Below are positions 57,646 to 64,000 of a DNA stretch of 64,000 nucleotides, in pieces. Every line of letters starts with the position of its first letter. Position 1 is the stretch's first letter. This DNA is from an uncultured Acinetobacter sp. (GTDB lineage Bacteria; Pseudomonadota; Gammaproteobacteria; Pseudomonadales; Moraxellaceae). The translations under genes were made by a program, and so were the position numbers. Location of the stretch: contig NZ_CALUDM010000004.1 in the NCBI RefSeq assembly GCF_943914805.1, forward strand, positions 1 to 64,000, written 5' to 3'. Under the pieces are notes generated by a model. That model was not told the DNA's origin. It did not search any database and worked only from the letters and a program-made list of their open reading frames with translations.

Positions 57646-57812
57646 GGCAATTTCTCTAATTGATTAAACTGGCTATAGTGTACATTGAAAATACGTACTA
57701 CGACTAAAGGGTGTTGCGAATAAAAACAATGTAATATGATGCATTCTATAAAATGTATAAATAATTTGATAATTCGTGATGTAAATCTATAAACACACGA
57801 TCAAGGAAATCC

Positions 57813-60800
57813 ATGCATTCACAACAAGAACAGAATGGTCACCAAGGTTCTCATTATCGTACTAACAGTTATCCGACGAGCACGTCGAATCGTTATGGTT
57901 GGTTAGCGAAATTGAATCTATTTGCTCTGGCAGGGTTTGTCTTGGCAATGCTTGCGATAGATGAGCAAGGGTGGGTTTGTGGCATAGGCGTATTCTTCTG
58001 TTTTATTCTTATTTTTGTGTTTAGAGCATTGTCTGAACAACAAAATATGATTCGTTTTCAACAAAGGCAAATTCAGGATTTAATTGCAGCGCAACAACTC
58101 AATAAACCGACTGAATCACAAGCTCCAATTGCTGAAACCCGAATGCATGAAGCTATGCAGAGCGTTGGAAAAGCTGAACAAGAACAAAAAGTCGAAATTC
58201 AAGCTCCAATAGATAACAAAACATCCTCTTCGTTTGATCAACACCCTCATGTGATTGAAAGTGCAAATGATTCAGGAATAGCAACTTCTGATTTGGATGC
58301 ATTACAAATACATGAGCAGGCAGGTATTTCTGAATATGATCATGCGACTGTGAATGCTGAGCTTAACGCACAGCCATTATCCAAAAGTTATTCAGAGATC
58401 AATCAAGAGTCTGACTCACAACAAAACCAGCAACCCTTATTAAAAAACAGCCAGTTAAAAGACAGTGATCTTCTCAAAGATTTAAAAGGCATGACTTCTT
58501 TATGGAGCGCTTTTGTTGATTGGTTTAAGGGTGGTAACAGCATTGTTCGTGTTGCAATTATTATCCTATTCATCGGTATTATTCTATTACTGCGTTTTGC
58601 CAGTGAGTATTGGCAACCGACTTTGACCAGTAAAATGCTGGGAATCGCTGTTGCTGGTGTTGTTCTGACGGTCGTTGGATATCGACTACGGCATAAGCGT
58701 TATGGTTATGCGATTAGTGTACAAGGGGCAGGGCTAGGCATACTTTTCTTAGTGCTGTTTAGTGCATTCAAATTGTCGGTAATTACTTCAGTTGGATTGA
58801 GTTATGGTCTGCTGATTGTATTATTGGCAATAACTTTACTTTTGGCATTACGACAAAATGCGCTAATTTTAGCTTTTATCGCATTGGGCAGTGGTTTTGT
58901 AGCGCCTTTTATTTTAAATACAGGCAGTAATAATATTCCTGCATTATTTAGTTATTATTTGGCGTTAAATATTGCACTTGCAGTGATCGCATTCTTTAAA
59001 CCGTGGCGAATTTTGAATACGGTTTCGCTGTTGGCAACGTTTGGTGTAGGTGGTTTAAGTATTTGGATGAAGGCCCAGCCAGAACAATATTCCATATTAA
59101 CGTTGTTGGTGTGGTTACACTTTGCTTTATATCTATTCATTTCTATACGCTACAGCTTAAACATTGCAAAATATAAAATTGCTTTTAAAAATATACCGTT
59201 GATTGATACAGGTCTAATTTTTGCGACGCCGTTTATGGCATTTACCTTGTATGCAGGATTGGTTTATCACAGCGCTAGCCGTTTGAGTTTGGCGAGTGCG
59301 GTATTGGCATTGGTTTATTTTGCGATCGGTTATGTTTTACATAAAAAATATCAATCCCTGACTTTATTGATTCAGAGTTTTTATGGTTTGGGATTAACCT
59401 TTTTTGCCTTGGTTTTACCTTTTGCCTTGGATGCACAATGGACCAGTACAGGGTGGGCGGTTCAGGCGCTGGCTTTGATTTGGATTGGTTGTCGTCATCA
59501 GCTTAAAAATAGCGTGTTGTTTGGGCTTGTTTTATTGGGTTTAAGCGTCGGTTCTTGGTTTAAAAGCATTTTCATTGATGAAAATATCAGCTTACTCGCA
59601 GTCACATTCCTGTGTGTTGCCTTGATGGCGAGTTTATACATTTTCTACACACCTGAATTGGATGAATCTGCTTCTAAATCATTTTCTAAACAGAGCATTG
59701 CTGAGAATGACCAACCGGACTCGACTCTACAACATAAGTTCAGCTCAGTTTTTAGATCATTGATCGAAATGACTCGAGTTATTGGTTTTATCGCATTGCA
59801 GCTTGTTGTTCTGAGTTATAGCTGTACGTTGTACAGAATGGATTTACTTGATCACAGTGCAATATTGATGGTGATTTTGACCATCATGGCGATTGGAATT
59901 GCATGGCGAATACATCAAGTCCAACAGCAGATTTCAACAACTGTGCAGTTATTTGCAGGCTGTGGATTATTTTACTTTGCCATGATTCCGGTGATGTTGT
60001 GGCAGGCAGATATCGTTTCACTTTGGTGGACGGTTCAAGCTGTATTGATGGTGATACTCACTAGTCGTTATGCCATTGTCGCTTTAAGAAATTTTGCATC
60101 AATTATTCTATTTTCAAGTGCGTTAGCGGTCGTTGTTGCGATTTTCAATGATGATACCTTACGTTATTTTTCTGCGTCGCTATTGATCTGTAGCTTGGCT
60201 GTTTCAGCATATTGGTTAAGGTATCAAACTCGACCTGTAGGTATGTCATCGGATCGTATCTTTGCATGTATGAGTCTGTTGATTTCATTCTTATTTACGC
60301 CATATTTAGCTTATAAACTGTTTGATCTGCTGTCATGGGATCTGCGTAGTGTTACATTGCCAATGTTATTGTGGTGGGCAATGCTGACACTGATCTATCG
60401 ATTTAAACAGCGTGTACTGGATCAAGCTTGGTTATTTTTCACAGTCGCATTATTACTTTTAGGTACTGTGGAAATCGCTTTAGTCAGTCTATTTGTTGTT
60501 GATGACTTCCAATTTTGGGCAATTTCAGCGCAATATCATTCAGCGATGTTAATGACGATTATCATGTGGGTGATTGCATTTGTTTTTGTGTTAAAAGCAT
60601 TTGCTACACAACTCAATCGAGCACTTGCGCAATTCCTTATGTTCATTGCAGTTGTATTGATGGCAATATTTGGCGGGTTGCTTGCTTCGAATACAATTTC
60701 GTTTACACCACTGCTGTTATTACTCCCAATTGCCGTATTACTGGCATCTTTGAAAATTAAACCCTTCCAGTTTTTACAAGATTATTGGGTAAATAATATT

Positions 60801-61370
60801 GCTGTAGCAGGATTAGGTTTAACCAGCTTATGGGCTGTAAGTTTGTTCCATGATGGTCGTTGGAATTTAAGTTATGTGACCTTATTAAATCCAATCGATC
60901 TATTGAGTATTGGACTGTTCATTATTTTGATTGCTTCGATTAAACCAATATTGCAAGGACAGCAACGTGGATTACAAATCGCAAGTGTAGCAGTGGTAAT
61001 TCTGACTGGTTTGATGTTAATCAGTAGCATCATGTTACGCAGTTTACATCACTTCTTACAGCTTCCTTATTGGTCTGTGGATGCATGGCAAAATGGAACA
61101 GTTCAGGCAAGTTTAACCATTCTATGGGTGGTTTTAGCACTTATTCTCACCACATTCGCCAGTAAAAAAGCCTTACGTCATGTATGGATGATCGGGATTG
61201 CTGTATTGGCTTTGGTGATTGCTAAGCTAATTTTCTTGGATCTTTCTCATACGCATACCATTACTCGGATTGTCTCGTTTATTGGCAGTGGCTTAGTGAT
61301 GTTAGTGATTGGTTATTTTGCACCTTTACCGCCTGCACACAAAGATGTAAGTACTGAAAATGAAAGCTAA
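57813..61370 (+). CDS. Giant DUF2339 multi-pass membrane protein
   Basis: 1185-residue inner-membrane protein. A first pair of helices (about residues 30-70) is followed by a long soluble, Gln/Ser-rich segment to about residue 230, then more than twenty predicted transmembrane helices to the end, with a second soluble loop near 615-650. This layout and FIGIILLLRFASEYWQPTL fit the DUF2339 family, whose function is unknown. It is single, divergent from polA, and followed by a terminator. The repeated short helices suggest internal duplication. Confidence 0.78.
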   Translation: MHSQQEQNGHQGSHYRTNSYPTSTSNRYGWLAKLNLFALAGFVLAMLAIDEQGWVCGIGVFFCFILIFVFRALSEQQNMIRFQQRQIQDLIAAQQLNKPTESQAPIAETRMHEAMQSVGKAEQEQKVEIQAPIDNKTSSSFDQHPHVIESANDSGIATSDLDALQIHEQAGISEYDHATVNAELNAQPLSKSYSEINQESDSQQNQQPLLKNSQLKDSDLLKDLKGMTSLWSAFVDWFKGGNSIVRVAIIILFIGIILLLRFASEYWQPTLTSKMLGIAVAGVVLTVVGYRLRHKRYGYAISVQGAGLGILFLVLFSAFKLSVITSVGLSYGLLIVLLAITLLLALRQNALILAFIALGSGFVAPFILNTGSNNIPALFSYYLALNIALAVIAFFKPWRILNTVSLLATFGVGGLSIWMKAQPEQYSILTLLVWLHFALYLFISIRYSLNIAKYKIAFKNIPLIDTGLIFATPFMAFTLYAGLVYHSASRLSLASAVLALVYFAIGYVLHKKYQSLTLLIQSFYGLGLTFFALVLPFALDAQWTSTGWAVQALALIWIGCRHQLKNSVLFGLVLLGLSVGSWFKSIFIDENISLLAVTFLCVALMASLYIFYTPELDESASKSFSKQSIAENDQPDSTLQHKFSSVFRSLIEMTRVIGFIALQLVVLSYSCTLYRMDLLDHSAILMVILTIMAIGIAWRIHQVQQQISTTVQLFAGCGLFYFAMIPVMLWQADIVSLWWTVQAVLMVILTSRYAIVALRNFASIILFSSALAVVVAIFNDDTLRYFSASLLICSLAVSAYWLRYQTRPVGMSSDRIFACMSLLISFLFTPYLAYKLFDLLSWDLRSVTLPMLLWWAMLTLIYRFKQRVLDQAWLFFTVALLLLGTVEIALVSLFVVDDFQFWAISAQYHSAMLMTIIMWVIAFVFVLKAFATQLNRALAQFLMFIAVVLMAIFGGLLASNTISFTPLLLLLPIAVLLASLKIKPFQFLQDYWVNNIAVAGLGLTSLWAVSLFHDGRWNLSYVTLLNPIDLLSIGLFIILIASIKPILQGQQRGLQIASVAVVILTGLMLISSIMLRSLHHFLQLPYWSVDAWQNGTVQASLTILWVVLALILTTFASKKALRHVWMIGIAVLALVIAKLIFLDLSHTHTITRIVSFIGSGLVMLVIGYFAPLPPAHKDVSTENES

Positions 61371-61448
61371 AGTGAAGTTGAAAATGGTGGTTTTATGAGG
61401 TTAATAATTTAGAGCATGATTTGTTATTGCTGAATAGAGGCTGAATAG

Positions 61449-61485
61449 AGATAGCCCTATTATTAAATATAGGGCTATTTCTATT
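61449..61485. terminator. Bidirectional terminator between the DUF2339 gene and mscS
   Basis: Arms ATAGCCCTAT (61451-61460) and ATAGGGCTAT (61469-61478) around TATTAAAT, followed by TTTCTATTTTT, between convergent genes. Confidence 0.78.
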
Positions 61486-61539
61486 TTTCATGGTAATTGG
61501 TGTTTAATGATCATACTTAAAATAAATTTTTAATAATTT

Positions 61540-62475
61540 TTACAACTGTTTATCTTGCTTCTTCTCAAGTTTTAACTCTTGTGCAGAGGCATAATCATCA
61601 ATGTCTTGATTGGGGGACGCCTCAGTGACCAATGGGCGTTCTACAAAGCCAATTTTCGGTACAGCGATTTCAATTTTATTTTCAACAAAGCGATTTCGAA
61701 TAAATTCGTGGATTTCATCTTTGACTTGTAAATAATTGTCTTGTTTACACCATAGCGCAAATAGAATTTCAATGGATGATTCACCAAATGCAGAAACAGT
61801 GACGTGTGGTTTTGGATCTGCCAAAACCAAGGGATAAGCATTTGCAATATCAATTAAAACTTCACGAACTTTGTTGATGTCTTCATCAAAGTTAATGGGC
61901 ACAATAATCGGTAATCGCCGTATAGGGAATTTGGATAAATTGTGTACGGGGGCACGAATCAACTGTTCATTTGGCAGTCGGACATAAACATTGTCCAAGG
62001 TTAAAAGTTTGACTGAAAGTAAGTCAATGGAAATCACTTCACCTTCAATGATATGTCCACGAATTAATGTGAGCTGAATCGTATCGCCTACCTCAAAAGA
62101 CCCTTCACCGATCAGAAATAAACCACTAATCAAGTTGGATGCTGAAGTTTGTGATGCAAAACCTAAGGCAACGGTCAAGATACCTGCTGCACCTAAAAAT
62201 ACGCTGAGTTTAAAACCAGCTTCTTTTAAACTGGCAATCACAAACAATAAGAAAATAAAATAGAAAATACCTCTACGCCAAACCAAGCGTTGATGTGCAT
62301 TAAAACGTGCACCAATGGTTCGAATAAAAGTATTAGAAACAACTCTTGCAAGAACGAAACCGACAAAACATAAAATCAGTGCAACTGCAATTTCACTGAG
62401 TCGGTCTACATTCACATTGGTAAATATGCCTTTCAAACTATCTGTAATGTCTTTGGCAATATTGGATTCAGCCAT
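61540..62475 (-). CDS. mscS: Small-conductance mechanosensitive channel (MscS family)
   Basis: 311-residue channel that opens on membrane tension to relieve osmotic pressure. Three N-terminal helices, then the pore helix GAAGILTVALGFASQTSASN and the beta domain beginning LFLIGEGSFEVGDTIQL, with YVRLPNEQLIRAPVHNLSKF as the conserved plug region. The cytoplasmic cage has the usual alpha/beta end, followed by an acidic/basic tail (KLEKKQDKQL). It lies 15 bases downstream of the DUF432-like gene and is probably co-transcribed with it. Confidence 0.9.
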   Translation of the reverse strand: MAESNIAKDITDSLKGIFTNVNVDRLSEIAVALILCFVGFVLARVVSNTFIRTIGARFNAHQRLVWRRGIFYFIFLLFVIASLKEAGFKLSVFLGAAGILTVALGFASQTSASNLISGLFLIGEGSFEVGDTIQLTLIRGHIIEGEVISIDLLSVKLLTLDNVYVRLPNEQLIRAPVHNLSKFPIRRLPIIVPINFDEDINKVREVLIDIANAYPLVLADPKPHVTVSAFGESSIEILFALWCKQDNYLQVKDEIHEFIRNRFVENKIEIAVPKIGFVERPLVTEASPNQDIDDYASAQELKLEKKQDKQL

Positions 62476-62490
62476 ATTTTTACCTCAGCC

Positions 62491-63312
62491 TTAGAAGAAT
62501 GAATCAAACATATTGAACAATGCTCCACCTGGAGAGCGTGGCGGATGTACATAAGTCACCTCACCAGCCAATGGTGGTGTACGATTTTCAATTCTCACAC
62601 GGGCAGGGCGATCATTGCCTTCATATAATACTTTGATTTGTGATGTCCAAAGTCGTCGCGTACTTTCACTATAAAAAAGTGGTAAGGCAGGCACAGGGAC
62701 ATTCATGCGATCAAAACGCAATTGATGGCTACTGACATTGTGAAAATCGATAGGTGTTACTGCACGGAAAGCACGAGGACGCAGTAAATTAAGTTCAGTA
62801 CGACCATCGACTGATGTGGCATAACACATTTCACCACTTCGATGATCAGGCCCAAACCAAGTATCTTTAGGGAGGATCACTGGAATATCAAATAAAGGTT
62901 CTTTTTGAGCCTGAACAAAGCCTGATACCCACAGTGGAGTACTGATAAACAGTGTTCCTCGTTGTCCAGCTGGAATGTAAATAGGATCAACTGGGCGAAT
63001 CACCACGGAACGATCTGCCAAACGAGGCATTAATTGGAAAGTGCTATGGGTTTCCCTAAACATATAGCGTTCAATATGCACAGGTTCAGGAAATCCAAAA
63101 TTAACATCATGGATCTGATGCCATTGCTGTTCATAGTCGTATTGGAAATGTGGGCGATAATATTCCAGTCGCCATTCCTGCATACTACGTGTAAGTCGCA
63201 GCATCATTGAACCGAATTGCCATGCTTTGCATTGTGAAAGCTCAAAGTGCTGTTCTCCCCACCATTTTAAATCAGGGAGTTCTGGCTCTAGATGTTCATT
63301 CTTTTTAGACAA
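62491..63312 (-). CDS. Partner protein of MscS, DUF432-like
   Basis: 273-residue soluble protein, mostly beta strand, with no signal peptide. Notable blocks: LKWWGEQHFELSQCKAWQFG, VVIRPVDPIYIPAGQRGTLF, STPLWVSGFVQAQKEPLFD and ILPKDTWFGPDHRSGEMCYA. I tentatively place it in DUF432, a family often encoded beside MscS genes; the assignment is from memory of the pattern. Function unknown; a role in gating or surface-stress sensing is inference. It precedes mscS by 15 bases and is divergent from gspE. Confidence 0.65.
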   Translation of the reverse strand: MSKKNEHLEPELPDLKWWGEQHFELSQCKAWQFGSMMLRLTRSMQEWRLEYYRPHFQYDYEQQWHQIHDVNFGFPEPVHIERYMFRETHSTFQLMPRLADRSVVIRPVDPIYIPAGQRGTLFISTPLWVSGFVQAQKEPLFDIPVILPKDTWFGPDHRSGEMCYATSVDGRTELNLLRPRAFRAVTPIDFHNVSSHQLRFDRMNVPVPALPLFYSESTRRLWTSQIKVLYEGNDRPARVRIENRTPPLAGEVTYVHPPRSPGGALFNMFDSFF

Positions 63313-63412
63313 AAGTGTTCATCCTTATCATTAAATCTTCAAAAACAGACTTCACGCTGTCATACGCATAGAGTACACTCAAAGCAATTTTAATCATTAA
63401 TATAAGTTGTAA

Positions 63413-64000
63413 ATGCAAGTCCTTAAACAATTACAAATACCATATAGTTTTGCAAAACGGCATGGAGTGCTGTTGCGTTATGAGGGTGACCAAGTTTTTA
63501 TTGTTCGTCGTCAGGATACCGCACAAATTGCGATTCAGGAAGCACGTCGCTATCTTGGTCGTACAGCACAACATCAATTATGTAGCGAAATTGAATTTAA
63601 TCATATGCTCAGTTCAAGTTATGCAGGAGAAACTGGGGAATCTCAACAAGTTGCAGCAGGTTTAGAAGACCATCCAGATTTACTCAGTTTAGCGGATCAA
63701 GTGCCTGAAACTGAAGATTTGATGGATCAAGAAGATGATGCGCCCATTGTTCGTTTGATCAATGCTCTATTGTCAGAAGCGATTCGTGTTGGGGCTTCTG
63801 ATATTCATATTGAAGCATTTGAAAAGAAATTATCTGTCCGTTTACGTGTCGATGGTCAATTGCGTGAAATTGTACAACCACGCCGTGAACTCGCACCGTT
63901 ATTGGTGTCACGTATTAAAGTTATGGCGAAACTGGATATTGCTGAAAAACGTGTTCCGCAAGATGGTCGTATTTCTTTGCGTTTAGCAGGGCGTGAAGTG
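63413..64000 (+). CDS. gspE: Type II secretion ATPase GspE (5' part, open at the window edge)
   Basis: 196 codons are open from ATG 63413 to the last base of the window, in a frame with no stop. The N-terminal part reads KQLQIPYSFAKRHGVLLRYE; the N2 and linker follow, then APIVRLINALLSEAIRVGAS and DIHIEAFEKKLSVRLRVDGQ with the arginines of the hexamer interface and KLDIAEKRVPQDGRISLR. This is the GspE/PilB ATPase family; the DIHIE and RVPQDGRIS blocks and short N-terminal domain favour GspE. The Walker motifs lie beyond the edge. It powers export of folded proteins across the outer membrane. Confidence 0.88.
   Translation, partial: MQVLKQLQIPYSFAKRHGVLLRYEGDQVFIVRRQDTAQIAIQEARRYLGRTAQHQLCSEIEFNHMLSSSYAGETGESQQVAAGLEDHPDLLSLADQVPETEDLMDQEDDAPIVRLINALLSEAIRVGASDIHIEAFEKKLSVRLRVDGQLREIVQPRRELAPLLVSRIKVMAKLDIAEKRVPQDGRISLRLAGREV

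Noticed and set aside
63450..63986. Two short plus-strand frames at 63450-63665 and 63762-63986
   Set aside because: Both are out of frame inside the open gspE frame that starts at 63413 and continues past the window end.

Overview
The window looks like chromosomal DNA of an Acinetobacter (Moraxellaceae, Gammaproteobacteria). The DNA is AT-rich. Most proteins are ordinary gammaproteobacterial housekeeping enzymes, and the gene neighbourhoods (pcnB-folK-panB-panC, rapZ-npr-darP, accA-tilS-proC-yggT, divergent trxA and ppx) and the intergenic palindromic repeats fit that genus. The species cannot be read from the window. I see no rRNA, tRNA, CRISPR array, transposase, integrase or prophage.

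Layout. 1-7.5 kb: an Amt-family ammonium transporter, rsfS, a reverse-strand set (crotonase, beta-hydroxyacid dehydrogenase, hydroxypyruvate isomerase) and a BarA/GacS hybrid kinase. 7.8-13.4 kb: cysM, a PolB-like exonuclease, rlmD and relA. 13.5-21.2 kb: an SDR enzyme, mazG, a ComEA-like protein, then the compact run pcnB-folK-panB-panC-rapZ-npr-darP. 21.3-28.6 kb: an acyl-CoA synthetase, an AraC-family regulator, and a divergent three-gene operon encoding a neutral-ceramidase-like amidase, an ALO-type FAD oxidase and a fold-III PLP enzyme. 29-46 kb: the classical thrS-infC-rpmI-rplT-pheS-pheT-ihfA series, split by two accessory islands (31.5-36.3 and 37.0-42.1 kb) that carry a GST, YqaA, a TonB-like protein, an MFS exporter, GNAT, NADAR and several unrecognised genes. 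46.2-64 kb: an alanine-heptad lipoprotein, rho, trxA, ppx, accA, tilS, proC, yggT, polA, a giant DUF2339 membrane protein, mscS with a partner gene, and the 5' part of gspE, which runs off the right edge.

Most notable. (1) The thrS leader (28972-29000) folds into a stem with a seven-base loop that reads like a tRNA-Thr(GGU) anticodon loop, just upstream of the Shine-Dalgarno: a candidate ThrRS autoregulatory operator. (2) The AraC / ceramidase / FAD oxidase / PLP enzyme cluster resembles the sphingosine-responsive genes of Pseudomonas and may be a sphingoid-base or related amide utilisation system; its enzymes show no signal peptides. (3) A 5' fragment of a ParB/sulfiredoxin-like gene lies on the far side of an unrecognised membrane-protein gene from the full copy, marking an insertion or allele exchange. 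(4) infC starts with ATT. (5) A small lipoprotein is built almost entirely of alanine heptads encoded by low-complexity DNA.

Protein start sites were moved from the longest reading frame wherever a ribosome-binding site, terminator or family length argued for it; each entry says so.
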